From Paenibacillus cookii (GTDB taxonomy: Bacteria > Bacillota > Bacilli > Paenibacillales > Paenibacillaceae): a stretch of DNA of 64,000 bases. Below are positions 25,051 through 33,427 of the stretch, in pieces (position 1 is the first letter of the stretch; every line of letters begins with the position of its first letter). The notes beneath the pieces were generated by a model. It did not search any database, was not told the DNA's origin, and saw nothing but the letters and a program-made list of their open reading frames with translations. Made by a program: the position numbers and the translations under genes. The stretch spans positions 186,001 to 250,000 of the forward strand of contig NZ_BORW01000001.1 of the NCBI RefSeq assembly GCF_018333375.1, given 5' to 3'.

Positions 25051-25312
25051 ACAGGTTCCCTCTTATCGTCGTAGGTTAGTCAGGAGTCTGGCAAACCTCT
25101 GCGATAAGTACGGGACCTGCGGGACTTGGTCCTTCGCATGTGAAGTTCCTTCTTTCGCAGAGTTTGTCATTCGTCCTTGGTTGTCCAGGTGACTTTTCTC
25201 TACGAAAGGGAGCTACGTGTAAGAGAGATCATAACGTTTCCAAATCGTCCTTTGGGGATGGTTCCTTCGGGGACACATGGTATCCTGATCCTTTCTTTTT
25301 TTGTTTGGTTAC
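25051..25312 (-). ncRNA. Structured leader of the yitT-like gene, candidate cis-regulatory RNA
   Basis: A promoter (-10 TATAAT, complement of 25319-25324) predicts a 5' leader of about 260 nt. Near the gene, CTTATCG can pair with CGATAAG (7 bp plus AGGTT/AACCT), ending right at the ribosome site. Alternatively CTCTGCG further upstream can pair with CGCAGAG, which overlaps the first helix, so the two are mutually exclusive. Several small hairpins show GGA in loops, for example CCAAA-GGACGA-TTTGG. It does not match riboswitch consensuses I know. Confidence 0.45.
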
Positions 25313-25318
25313 ATTTTT

Positions 25319-25324
25319 ATTATA
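25319..25324 (-). promoter_or_regulatory. Predicted -10 of the yitT leader transcript
   Basis: The complement reads TATAAT, preceded by TG one base upstream (extended -10), with TTAGCA 16 bases further upstream as a weak -35. Confidence 0.55.
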
Positions 25325-25442
25325 ACACATTTCGGACCGTTGCTAAACAGCCGGGTAAGTAAATCGTTCGAAATTTCCATATAACTTCCACTTTTTCCTC
25401 CTTTTTCTCTTGTTCCGATGTTCACACATTGTCAATGTTTGA

Positions 25443-25458
25443 TGTGACCAGAATCACC
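25443..25458 (+). promoter_or_regulatory. CRP/FNR-type box upstream of hmp
   Basis: TGTGA-N6-TCACC, 9 of 10 consensus matches, centre 25450.5. The -10 TATACT at 25480-25485 predicts a start near 25492, so the box is at -41.5, the same geometry as at adhE. Confidence 0.65.
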
Positions 25459-25479
25459 ATTCGCCTGTTTCGCCTTTCC

Positions 25480-25485
25480 TATACT
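25480..25485 (+). promoter_or_regulatory. Predicted hmp -10
   Basis: TATACT; no good -35, consistent with activator dependence. Confidence 0.5.
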
Positions 25486-25529
25486 TAAGAAGAAAGCACG
25501 ACACATAATCAAGAAAAGAGGAATTCGTT

Positions 25530-26729
25530 ATGCTGACGAAACAAACCATCGACATCATCAAATCGACCGTTCCGGTCTTGGAAGTGCACGGAAAAGCCAT
25601 TACGACCGCCTTTTACCAACTGCTGTTCGAAAACCATCCCGAACTGCTCAACATATTCAACCACGCGAACCAGCGGGAAGGAAAACAGCAAACGGCGCTG
25701 GCCAACGCCGTGTATGCGGCCGCGGCGCATATCGACCGTTTGGAAGACATCCTGCCTGCCGTAAAACAGATCGCGCAAAAACACCGGGCGCTCAACGTAA
25801 AACCCGAGCATTACCCGATCGTCGGCGAAAACTTGCTTGCAGCCATCAAAAAGGTGCTGGGCGATGCGGCCACGCCTGAGATCATGAATGCTTGGGCCGA
25901 AGCGTACGGCGTCATCGCCGATGCCTTTATCGGCGTCGAAGCCGAAATGTACCGCGAGGCCGAAAACGCTCCTGGCGGCTGGGCCGGATTCCGTCCGTTC
26001 GTCGTCGAACGCAGAGTGAAGGAAAGCGACGTCATCACCTCCTTCTATTTGAAGCCGCAGGACGGCGGGGCGATTTCCGGCTATCTTCCCGGACAATACA
26101 TTACCGTGCGCGTGAAGCCTGAACATCAGCCTTACGCGCAAATCCGCCATTACAGCCTGTCCGCCGCTCCGGGCGGAGACGCGTACCGGATTTCGGTGAA
26201 ACGGGAAGGCGGAGCGCCGGGAAAACCCGAAGGCGTTGTTTCCACTTACCTGCATGATCAAGTGAAGGAAGGCGACGTGCTCGAAATCAGCGCGCCTGCA
26301 GGCACGTTTACGCTGGATATGACCCAGACGATCCCGCTTGTGCTGATCAGCGGCGGCGTCGGCCTGACCCCGATGGTCAGCATGCTGGAGACGGTTCTGA
26401 AAGAGCAGCCTGAACGAAAGGTAACGTTCATTCATGCGGCCATCAACGAAAGCTTCCACGCCATGAGGGAGCATATCGAGCAGCTGGATGCTTCGCACGA
26501 CAACCTGAAATCCTACATTTGCTACGAAAAACCGCTTGGCCAGGGCTTCTGCCACAAAACCGGATACATCGACCTGCCTTGGCTTCAGGAAATTGTATCG
26601 CAAAATTCGGACTTCTATTTCTGCGGACCGGTTCCGTTCATGAGCGCGGTGAACAAGGCGCTGAAAGAGTGGGGCGTACCGGAAGAACGGATCCACTACG
26701 AATTTTTCGGCCCGGCCGGCACGCTGTAA
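25530..26729 (+). CDS. hmp: Flavohaemoglobin, nitric oxide dioxygenase
   Basis: 399 residues, full length. The globin domain (about 1-140) has the distal region YQLLFENHPELLNIFN and proximal His in KHRALNVKPEHYPIVGENLL. The FAD domain has the RHYSLSAAP motif. The NAD domain has LVLISGGVGLTPMVSML and FYFCGPVPFM. It converts NO to nitrate using NADPH and O2 and protects against nitrosative stress. The ATG follows AGAGGAATTCGTT. The promoter carries an FNR-type box at -41.5, placing it with pflB and adhE. A strong terminator follows. Confidence 0.96.
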   Translation: MLTKQTIDIIKSTVPVLEVHGKAITTAFYQLLFENHPELLNIFNHANQREGKQQTALANAVYAAAAHIDRLEDILPAVKQIAQKHRALNVKPEHYPIVGENLLAAIKKVLGDAATPEIMNAWAEAYGVIADAFIGVEAEMYREAENAPGGWAGFRPFVVERRVKESDVITSFYLKPQDGGAISGYLPGQYITVRVKPEHQPYAQIRHYSLSAAPGGDAYRISVKREGGAPGKPEGVVSTYLHDQVKEGDVLEISAPAGTFTLDMTQTIPLVLISGGVGLTPMVSMLETVLKEQPERKVTFIHAAINESFHAMREHIEQLDASHDNLKSYICYEKPLGQGFCHKTGYIDLPWLQEIVSQNSDFYFCGPVPFMSAVNKALKEWGVPEERIHYEFFGPAGTL

Positions 26730-26734
26730 AACGA

Positions 26735-26781
26735 AAAGGGATATTTGCTCCTCCAGGAGGGCAAATATCCCTTTCTTTTTT
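26735..26781. terminator. Strong bidirectional terminator after hmp
   Basis: A 14-bp perfect stem (AAAGGGATATTTGC with GCAAATATCCCTTT), then CTTTTTT. It overlaps the stop codon of the leftward gene at 26780. Confidence 0.9.
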
Positions 26782-27148
26782 AGCCTTCTCCCCACTTCAA
26801 AAATACGGCTAATTTGCAGCAGGCGGTCGGCTGGGGCGAACCCAGCGTAATACCGATCCCGCTCGGGGAAAAATCGGTCTGCACGGGGTTCGACGCGCCG
26901 ATCGACTTCATCAGCCGGTCGACCTCCTGCTTATTTCCCGTTTGGGCGGCCCTCATGACCTGAACCGCAAAGGAATGTTCGGACAGCTTGTTCAAAACCT
27001 TGTAACCGTCCTCCATCAGCCCGTAGGTGTGTTGCAGGGACCGGTTCAAAATTTCCGTTTTGACCTGCGGATATTCGCGGGCCCAGACGCGGGCCGGGCG
27101 GGGATACGGATAAGGCGCATACCATGCCCGATACGGGGGGTAACCCAT
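26780..27148 (-). CDS. Small Tyr/Pro-rich conserved protein, possibly spore-associated
   Basis: 122 residues. The N-terminus is rich in Tyr and Pro (MGYPPYRAWYAPYPYPRP). The rest is helical with LNKLSEHSFAVQVMRAAQTG, NKQEVDRLMKSIGA and a TDFSPSGIGITL end. This layout resembles the YuzC-type small proteins of Bacillales that I associate with the spore, from memory and not verified. The ATG at 27148 follows AAAGGAG. It stands alone on the left strand. Confidence 0.6.
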   Translation of the reverse strand: MGYPPYRAWYAPYPYPRPARVWAREYPQVKTEILNRSLQHTYGLMEDGYKVLNKLSEHSFAVQVMRAAQTGNKQEVDRLMKSIGASNPVQTDFSPSGIGITLGSPQPTACCKLAVFLKWGEG

Positions 27149-27242
27149 GGGAGCGATCTCCTTTCTGCACATCCGGTTACCCCAGTATATGTGCCCGGTT
27201 CGGATTTTGTGAGGTCCCTCAAACGCCAGGCGTCTTCATCCT

Positions 27243-27623
27243 TTAGCACGCAAACTCCACCTTGATCCGGTCCGGATCTTCGAAAAAAACCGCGTAGTGC
27301 TCCGGCCCCCCTGCGTAGGGATAACGGTCCTCGTACAGCAGCTTGACGCCCTTTTGTTTCAGCAAAGAAGCCATCTCGTCGACCTCGGCGCGGGATTCCG
27401 CATGAAAAGCCAGATGGTTGAGCCCTGTCGCTTTTCTGTGGTACGGGGCGTCCAAAAACCGCTCCTCCGTTTGCACGAATACGAGATACGTTTTCCCGTG
27501 CTTGAAGCTGAACCCCTGATCCCAATCCTGATAAAGCTCGTAACCGAGCCGCGTCAAAAACCATTCCCAAAATTCCCGGCTCCGCCCCAACTCCGATACA
27601 TTGATTTCCACGTGATGCAGCAT
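27243..27623 (-). CDS. VOC (glyoxalase/dioxygenase) family protein
   Basis: 126 residues, one VOC domain built of two beta-alpha-beta3 halves. MLHHVEINVSELGRSREFWE supplies the first metal His; ATGLNHLAFHAESRAEVDEM supplies another; the C-terminal AVFFEDPDRIKVEF supplies the Glu. It may be a metal-dependent lyase, isomerase or resistance protein; the substrate cannot be inferred. The ATG follows AAGGGGG. Its start lies 3 bases after the stop of the Crp-family gene, so the two form an operon. Confidence 0.85.
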   Translation of the reverse strand: MLHHVEINVSELGRSREFWEWFLTRLGYELYQDWDQGFSFKHGKTYLVFVQTEERFLDAPYHRKATGLNHLAFHAESRAEVDEMASLLKQKGVKLLYEDRYPYAGGPEHYAVFFEDPDRIKVEFAC

Positions 27624-27626
27624 CCG

Positions 27627-28124
27627 CTAATGCCCCCTTAACAAACGGTTGATCGTCTCCCGCCGAACCCCGATCAGCTGCCCGATTTCCTCCTGCGTCA
27701 GCAGGTCGGTGAAATGCACGCCGTGCGAATAATCGTTCAGCCATTCGGTCAATAGCGCCAGCCGCTCCGCCGGCGTCCCTACCGTCAGGTGGTCCAGCCT
27801 TTTTTGCATGAACCGCACCTTTTCCTGAAGCAGCAGCGCGATTTCCAGCGCTTTTTCCGGATGCTCCCGCAATTCGCGGTACCAATCCTCCGCCACGATC
27901 CGCTCTACCTCGCTGTCCATAAGGGCAATGGCCGATCCGTGGGTTTCTTTCGGGGTAATGAGGGAATGATGCGGCACCGTTTCCCCGGGATACAAGATGT
28001 TAAAAAGCACCATGTTCCCGTTTTTGTGCAGGCGCGTCACTTTAAAAAGCCCGCTTTTGATATGGTACAAATATTCGCCGCTGTCCCCCTGATGGAATAA
28101 TACTTCCCCTTTATGCAAAATCAT
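27627..28124 (-). CDS. Short Crp/Fnr-family regulator
   Basis: 165 residues. The cyclic-nucleotide-binding-like barrel starts almost at the first residue (MILHKGEVLFHQGDSGEYLY) and lacks the usual 20-residue lead. The helix-turn-helix LTQEEIGQLIGVRRETINRLL is nearly the end of the protein: only RGH follows, so the wing and final helix are missing. No cysteine cluster is present, so it is not an FNR-type oxygen sensor. The ATG follows GGGGAGG. It is cotranscribed with the VOC gene. A short but functional member or a truncated one is possible. Confidence 0.8.
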   Translation of the reverse strand: MILHKGEVLFHQGDSGEYLYHIKSGLFKVTRLHKNGNMVLFNILYPGETVPHHSLITPKETHGSAIALMDSEVERIVAEDWYRELREHPEKALEIALLLQEKVRFMQKRLDHLTVGTPAERLALLTEWLNDYSHGVHFTDLLTQEEIGQLIGVRRETINRLLRGH

Positions 28125-28270
28125 AAGATGTCATCCTCCCCGGTTTCGTAATGGATAGCTTCTGGCCCGGACTGCCAATGGGTATTATTATACCAAAAAA
28201 AATCCGGCCTCATTTCAAAGATTTGGTTGTTGCCGGAATGCATCCTTTTCGCGTAACATGAATATAAATA

Positions 28271-28282
28271 GAACATGCGTTC
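28271..28282 (+). promoter_or_regulatory. LexA (SOS) box
   Basis: GAACATGCGTTC, perfect to the Gram-positive GAAC-N4-GTTC consensus. It lies just after a TATAAA -10 (28263-28268), the same layout as the box at 39883. Confidence 0.75.
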
Positions 28283-28309
28283 CTATTCGTGATGCAAGGA
28301 AGTGCTCTC

Positions 28310-28693
28310 ATGAAAGCATCCGCTCTCCCCCCCGTGCCGGACGAAGAAGATTCGGTACTTGTCAAAAGCTATATGCTGCACGTCGTTTTGCTGGATGTGC
28401 TGGAACGGGACATCCGGACGCTGAAGACGCTCGCCCTCAAGCTGCCGGAGGTGTATATCCGCGGTTTGTCGGGCGTTCAGCAAAAAGCGGTGCGACGGCT
28501 GGCGGAGATCCGCAAGGCGATGCGGGCCCGCGGCATTCGGGTATACGAGGAAACCCGGAACGAAAAAGGAATGGAAGCCCTCTATTTGTGCCGGGGATAC
28601 CAGCGGCGCTTTTTTATGCTGTGGTCTTACGTCAAAGCGGAAACGGCTTGCGAGCTATGCGTTTATTTGGGGATCGGCCCCGAGCCGGGATAA
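28310..28693 (+). CDS. LexA-controlled small protein, YhjD-like
   Basis: 127 residues, basic and helical: DSVLVKSYMLHVVLLDVLERDIRTLK, then KAVRRLAEIRKAMRARGIRV and FFMLWSYVKAETACELCVYLGI. Length and pattern recall Bacillus subtilis YhjD, which belongs to the LexA regulon (from memory). A perfect LexA box overlaps the promoter, supporting SOS control. The ATG at 28310 follows AAGGAAG; upstream ATGs at 28289 and 28292 lack a site. The molecular function is unknown. Confidence 0.65.
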   Translation: MKASALPPVPDEEDSVLVKSYMLHVVLLDVLERDIRTLKTLALKLPEVYIRGLSGVQQKAVRRLAEIRKAMRARGIRVYEETRNEKGMEALYLCRGYQRRFFMLWSYVKAETACELCVYLGIGPEPG

Positions 28694-28785
28694 CGGCAGG
28701 ATCATCCTCCGGCAATACGGCTTCGGAGCCGAACTGGCCAACCGGCTTCTCGACCGCCGAGGGGAAAAGATTTGTTCAGGCGAAA

Positions 28786-28818
28786 GAAAAAAAGCTCCTG
28801 CAACCGCAGGGGCTTTTA
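28786..28818 (-). terminator. Terminator after the MFS gene
   Basis: AAAAGCTCCTGC pairs with GCAGGGGCTTTT; the complement continues with T residues. No gene is seen in 28819-28934. Confidence 0.7.
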
Positions 28819-28934
28819 AGTTAAACCGGGGGGCTCGCCCCATTTAGCATAAGCTGCACGCAAGTTCCGCTGGACGCCCGTTCCACCCGCGGCAGCGTCC
28901 CGAAATCCGCATGCCCGGAAGCGCCGCTTCGGAT

Positions 28935-30399
28935 TTAATGCTTGGCAGCCGGTTGTTTCGCCTGTTTGGCCGTTTTCGCCTGGAACATTCGCCAGCCGGT
29001 CAATACGGCGGCAACGAGACAAATACTAGCTGAAGTGATAAACACGGCGTGCATTCCGTGGAGGAAAATGTCCGGACGCCCGGGAACAAGCCCGGTCACG
29101 CGATGCCCGGCCTTGGCGCTCATGACATGGAACAATATCGTCGTCGCCACCGTAATGCCGACGACCATGCCCACGTTCCGGACAAGCGAGTTGACGCTCC
29201 CTGCAGAGCCGAGCTGGGTGCGCGGCACCTGGGACATGATCAGGGAATTGTTTGGCGATTGGAACAAACCGCTGCCGATGCCAAGCATGGCGATCCAGAC
29301 GCCGACAATGACAAGCGAGCTGCCTTCGTGAAGCCAGGCGAGCCCGAACTGGGCCACGACCATCACGACCAGTCCGGCAAAGGTCAACAGCTCGGAGCCG
29401 ATTTTATCGGATAAGGCGCCGCTGAGAGGCGCCACGATCACCATGCATATCGGGAACAACATCATCATGAAACCCGCCGAAGAAGGCGACAGATTCAGCA
29501 TGTTCTGGGTATAAAACGGCGCGATGATATTAAAACAGAAATTCGCCGTAAATACGAGGAATCCGCATAAAATGCTGACCGAGAACAGCGGATTTTTGAA
29601 CAACGACAGATCCACCAGCCCGTTCGGGCGATTCAGCTCGGCCCGTATAAACCATACCAATGCGATCAACGCGGCTGCAAGCAAAACGATGATCCACAAA
29701 TTGCCGTACCCCGCCTGTTGCCCGAGCAAAAGGCCGGCAAACAGCGTTATAATAAACATGGCGAACAACGAGCTGCCGGGTGCGTCGATTTTCGCTTTGA
29801 CCCGGATCAGATCGGCCGGAAGCACCTTCCATCCCAATCGCGATGAGCCCGACCGGCACGTTCACCCAAAAAATATATTCCCAGCCTAAAGAGGAAATGA
29901 TGATTCCCCCGAGGCTTGGTCCCGCAATGCTTCCGAGGGACACGAAGGTACCGATGAGTCCGAGCGCCCTGCCCCGCTCCTTCGCCGGAAAAATATCGGT
30001 CAGTATGCCTTGGCTGTTCGCCATCGTCATGGAAGCGCCCAAAGCCTGAACGACCCGTGAAATGATCAGTAACGGCAGCGTATGGCTGAGTCCGCATAAC
30101 AACGACCCGACGATAAATATGATCGTTCCGATTTTAAATATGCGAATTTTGCCGGCGATATCCCCCAGTTTTCCGAAAAAGAGGATGAAGCAGCAAATTG
30201 CCATCAGGTAACCCGTCGTTACCCATTCGATCTGGGCGATCGGCAGACCCATCTCCTTCGAGAGGACGGGCAGCGCAATGTTCACGATGCTCCCGTCCAG
30301 CGTGGACATAAAAGTAAACAAATTAAGAACAATAAGGATGATCCAGCGTCTCTTCTGGATGTTCGCATCCTCTTGGTACGTACGTTCCAATGAACCCAT
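28935..30399 (-). pseudogene. MFS drug exporter (DHA2/EmrB type), frameshifted
   Basis: A 14-helix-type MFS transporter in two frames. The N-terminal part runs from ATG 30399 (after AGGAGGG) with LDGSIVNIALPVLSKEMGLP and GPSLGGIIISSLGWEYIFWV to VPVGLIAIG. The reading then breaks near 29830-29836: after ATTGGG one extra base separates the N-terminal frame from WKVLPADLIRVKAKIDAPG, the continuing helices 7-14 and the stop at 28935. Together they would give about 488 residues, normal for DHA2. It is either a real frameshift that inactivates the pump or a sequencing error. The regulator marR diverges upstream. Confidence 0.8.
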
Positions 30400-30433
30400 A
30401 TGCGCCCTCCTGGTCGTCATCTGCGTCAATTAA

Positions 30434-30450
30434 TTGCGCACGCAACTAAT
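30434..30450. promoter_or_regulatory. MarR operator copy 1
   Basis: TTGCGCACGCAACTAAT; the core TTGCG-CA-CGCAA is itself symmetric. It is the exact inverted copy of 30473-30489. Confidence 0.6.
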
Positions 30451-30472
30451 TGACAGTACCAGTGTACCCCAT

Positions 30473-30489
30473 ATTAGTTGCGTGCGCAA
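30473..30489. promoter_or_regulatory. MarR operator copy 2
   Basis: ATTAGTTGCGTGCGCAA, exact complement of copy 1, 22 bp away. Two dimer sites in the divergent promoter imply repression of both genes. Confidence 0.6.
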
Positions 30490-30546
30490 CAGGTTTTTGA
30501 TACACTAACTTTCAGGAATGGATCTCATCAGGAAGAGGTGCCGCTT

Positions 30547-30969
30547 ATGAAAGAACCGATCGGCAAGCTAATTTCATACCTTTACCGGCAAAACCAGAAA
30601 AGGCTTGCCAAGGAACTGGCTCCGTACGGCATCGGCAGCGGCGGGCAACACAGCTTCCTCAAGTCGATTCTGCATCATCCCGGCATCACCCAGGACCAGC
30701 TGACCCATCAGCTGAAATTCGATAAAGCCACGACGGCCCGCTCCATTAAGCAATTGGAACAGTCCGGATATATTACGCGCCAGCCCGATCCTAAAGACCG
30801 GCGCTCGCATTTCCTGTTCCCGACAGCCAAAGCGAAGGAGCTGCTGCCCGTGCTCCAATCCATTTTGGATGAACACAACCGGAAGATCGCCTATCATCTG
30901 ACCCCGGAAGAAGAAGATCAGCTCGTCCATCTCCTGCAAAAAATAAGCCGGGAGCATCCCGACGAATAA
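30547..30969 (+). CDS. MarR-family repressor of the divergent MFS gene
   Basis: 140 residues. The winged helix is ITQDQLTHQLKFDKATTARSI, then KQLEQSGYITRQ and the wing PDPKDRRSHFLFPT. The ATG at 30547 follows AAGAGGTG. Divergent from the MFS exporter, with two copies of TTGCG-N2-CGCAA between them. It very likely represses the pump until a toxic ligand binds; with the pump gene frameshifted, it may be left without a functional target. Confidence 0.88.
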   Translation: MKEPIGKLISYLYRQNQKRLAKELAPYGIGSGGQHSFLKSILHHPGITQDQLTHQLKFDKATTARSIKQLEQSGYITRQPDPKDRRSHFLFPTAKAKELLPVLQSILDEHNRKIAYHLTPEEEDQLVHLLQKISREHPDE

Positions 30970-30980
30970 ACGCAACATGC

Positions 30981-31022
30981 AAAAAAGCGTATCCTATGAA
31001 CGTGCCACAGAATACGCTTTTT
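30981..31022. terminator. Bidirectional terminator
   Basis: AAAAAGCGTAT pairs with ATACGCTTTTT. It ends both the marR gene and the leftward exopolysaccharide block. Confidence 0.8.
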
Positions 31023-31037
31023 CCTGTTGTCCTGATG

Positions 31038-31955
31038 TCAATTGCCCATGCTGCTGCCCGGCTCCCGCTTCGGGTTCGCCGCGGCGATTTTTTCGATCCA
31101 AGCTTCGTAGTGATGAATGGCCAGTCCCGCAAACGAGGTATGGACTTCGCTGAGACGGTAGGCGTTTTTCATTTCTTCCTCCATGACCGTCACCGGCTTC
31201 CGGAAAAAACTTACGTGATCCCCTTCCTTCGTCTCTCCCAGCTCCATGCCGATCCAGACGGATTTCCCGAGCCTGTCGGCCTCGTTCAGCATCCCGCGGG
31301 AAAGATCCACCATTTGGGTGCCGCTGTCGCGGTAGGACATCACGGCCAAGGCGTCAAAACGCTCCAGCATCCACCGGCTTAACCCCCTGCCGTCTTCCGT
31401 CTCGATTTTCCCGAGCCAAAACGGCACCGCCGCGCTCATGTAAAGCCCGCCTTCGCGTGCTTTGTCCGTCCATTCCTGCATGTTTCGGCTCCACTCTTCC
31501 ACGACGCCGGCCTGATCCCGCTCCCAGCGCTTCAGTTGATACGGCTCCACGTCGAATTGAATGCCCGCGAACCGTTCTTCCGCCGGAGCATGGCGGTTGT
31601 AGTCGAGAACCCAGTCAATGAATTTTTCCGCTTCCCCGCCCTGCTTTTCGTAGGCCCACTCCGGCCTGCCGTCCAAGGCATGCACCGAAATATCGGCCTC
31701 GCGGGCAGCGGCGATAAAACGGCCGTACCGCTCATCCTTCACGTTTTTTTGGATCTGCAAAAAGATCACGCCGACTCCCTGCTCCCGGCAGAAGTCCAGG
31801 ATCGGCTCCGGATGTTCGATCAATGACGCGTCCCACAACCAGGTTGCTTTTTGTTCTTCCATCGCAGACGATGTAAACAGGAAGGGCAGGAGCAGCAAGA
31901 AGCAGACGACCAGGACGATCCGAGGTTTCGCTTTTGCATGGAACTGTTCTCCCAT
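31038..31955 (-). CDS. Secreted TIM-barrel protein, paralogue of 5531-6448
   Basis: 305 residues. A signal segment VLVVCFLLLLPFLFTSSAM is followed by KATWLW, GIQFDVEPYQLKRW with D135 and E137, AAVPFWLG and ALAVMSYRD. All are shared with the protein at 5531. It is probably an exported glycoside-hydrolase-like barrel; activity is inferred only. The ATG at 31955 sits behind AAAGGAGGGGAGG; an upstream ATG at 31973 overlaps the preceding stop (TAATG). It is the last gene of the exopolysaccharide block, directly after the nucleotide-sugar dehydrogenase, so a role in trimming or releasing polymer is plausible. Confidence 0.72.
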   Translation of the reverse strand: MGEQFHAKAKPRIVLVVCFLLLLPFLFTSSAMEEQKATWLWDASLIEHPEPILDFCREQGVGVIFLQIQKNVKDERYGRFIAAAREADISVHALDGRPEWAYEKQGGEAEKFIDWVLDYNRHAPAEERFAGIQFDVEPYQLKRWERDQAGVVEEWSRNMQEWTDKAREGGLYMSAAVPFWLGKIETEDGRGLSRWMLERFDALAVMSYRDSGTQMVDLSRGMLNEADRLGKSVWIGMELGETKEGDHVSFFRKPVTVMEEEMKNAYRLSEVHTSFAGLAIHHYEAWIEKIAAANPKREPGSSMGN

Positions 31956-31972
31956 CCTCCCCTCCTTTGTCA

Positions 31973-33340
31973 TTACACGATCAAAGCCATATCCGGCTCT
32001 TGGACATGCTGGACGGAATGTCCGATTTTGTAGATATGAGGTTCGCTGAAGTTTTTGAACGCGTTGCGGGTATCGAGAATCGGCACGCCCAGGGACGCGA
32101 TATCGCCGTAATTCAAGCCGCTGTGGTTCGTGATCAGCACGATGCAGTCATAACTTCTGAACTTTTCGAGATCGTACGCGACGCTATGGACCGTCTCTCC
32201 ATGCTTGTCGCGGAAGCTGGTCGCAAACGGATCGTAATATTCGACGTTGGCCCCGCTTTCCTTGTACAGCTCGTACACCTCGAGTCCCGGCGATTCGCGC
32301 AGGTCGCTGATGTCCGGCTTGTAGGCCATGCCGAGCACCAGGATGTTCGATTTTTTGATCGACTTGGCGTATTCGTTCAGGATGGTCGACGTTTTGCTGA
32401 TGACGTAATACGGCATGTTGTCGTTCGTGGATTGCGCCAGCTCGATGAATTTGCTGTAGAACCGGAAACCTTTCGCTTTCCAGGACAGGTACATCGGATC
32501 CAGCGGGATGCAGTGGCCGCCGATGCCCGGACCCGGATAAAACGGCATGAATCCGAACGGCTTGGTCGCGGCCGCGTCGATGACTTCCCAGATGTCGATG
32601 CCCATCCGGTCGCACATCATCGCCATTTCGTTGATAAACGCGATGTTGACGCTGCGGAAGGTATTTTCGAGCAGTTTGGACATCTCCGCCACTTTCGGCG
32701 TCGAGACCGGCACGACCTGCTGCACGTATTTGGAATACAGGGCGGTGCCGAGCGTCAGGCAGGCCTCGGTCGTTCCGCCGATGACTTTCGGCGTATTAAA
32801 CGTGTTAAAGCGCGTATTGGACGGATCGACGCGTTCCGGCGAGAAGCAGAGGAAAAAGTCCTCGCCCACGCGATAGCCGAGCGCTTCGATTTCGTATTGG
32901 ATCAGCTCTTCGGTCGTTCCCGGGTAGGTCGTGCTCTCCAGCGTGATCAGCAATCCTTTTTTCATATGCAGCTTGATCTGGTCGACCACGCTCGTAATGT
33001 AGGACGTATCCGGATCCTGATTTTCGCTGAGCGGCGTCGGAACGCAAATGCTGAGCGCATCGATCACCGTGATCATGCTGTAATCGGTCGTCGGCTTGAA
33101 GCGGCCGCTGGCGACGCATGCCTTCAAATCTTCCGAAGAGATGTCGGTAATGTAGGATTCCCCGTGGTAGATCTTTTCGATTTTGGACGGGTCGACGTCA
33201 ATGCCGATGACCGTAAACCCTTGCTTGACCATTTCGACGGCGAGCGGAAGCCCGACGTAACCCAAACCAACGACGCCAAGCACGGCCTTTTTGTTTTCGA
33301 TCGCGTTCAACAGTTGCTCATATTCCTGATTCACTAGCAT
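31973..33340 (-). CDS. Nucleotide-sugar 6-dehydrogenase (UDP-HexNAc or UDP-Glc type)
   Basis: 455 residues of the UDP-Glc/UDP-ManNAc dehydrogenase family. NAD-binding motif GVVGLGYVGLPLAVEM, then the TLESTTYPGTTEEL stretch and the catalytic Cys in GPGIGGHCIPLDP, and C-terminal VLGMAYKPDISDLRESP. The pattern DxxYLSWKAK after the Cys motif resembles WbpA-like UDP-HexNAc dehydrogenases more than UDP-glucose dehydrogenase (judgement from memory). It makes an acidic sugar nucleotide, presumably the donor for the GT2 synthase in the same block. The ATG follows TGGAGG. Confidence 0.88.
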   Translation of the reverse strand: MLVNQEYEQLLNAIENKKAVLGVVGLGYVGLPLAVEMVKQGFTVIGIDVDPSKIEKIYHGESYITDISSEDLKACVASGRFKPTTDYSMITVIDALSICVPTPLSENQDPDTSYITSVVDQIKLHMKKGLLITLESTTYPGTTEELIQYEIEALGYRVGEDFFLCFSPERVDPSNTRFNTFNTPKVIGGTTEACLTLGTALYSKYVQQVVPVSTPKVAEMSKLLENTFRSVNIAFINEMAMMCDRMGIDIWEVIDAAATKPFGFMPFYPGPGIGGHCIPLDPMYLSWKAKGFRFYSKFIELAQSTNDNMPYYVISKTSTILNEYAKSIKKSNILVLGMAYKPDISDLRESPGLEVYELYKESGANVEYYDPFATSFRDKHGETVHSVAYDLEKFRSYDCIVLITNHSGLNYGDIASLGVPILDTRNAFKNFSEPHIYKIGHSVQHVQEPDMALIV

Positions 33341-33427
33341 TCAACCTCCATATGATGTAATTTTCGTCATGCTTAAAATCTTTATTGAACGATGCAAAAA
33401 CGGCTTGTCCTTGTCATCGTCCCCCAT

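Noticed and set aside
25051..25312. T-box or known metabolite riboswitch in the yitT leader
   Set aside because: No TGG-ACC antiterminator bulge, no AG-bulge/specifier pattern and no match to the aptamer consensuses recalled.
25509..26795. Long leftward open frame opposite hmp
   Set aside because: Arg/Phe/His-rich antisense shadow; hmp on the other strand is complete and motif-perfect.
31934..33337. Long rightward frame opposite the nucleotide-sugar dehydrogenase
   Set aside because: Antisense shadow with biased composition; the dehydrogenase is complete.
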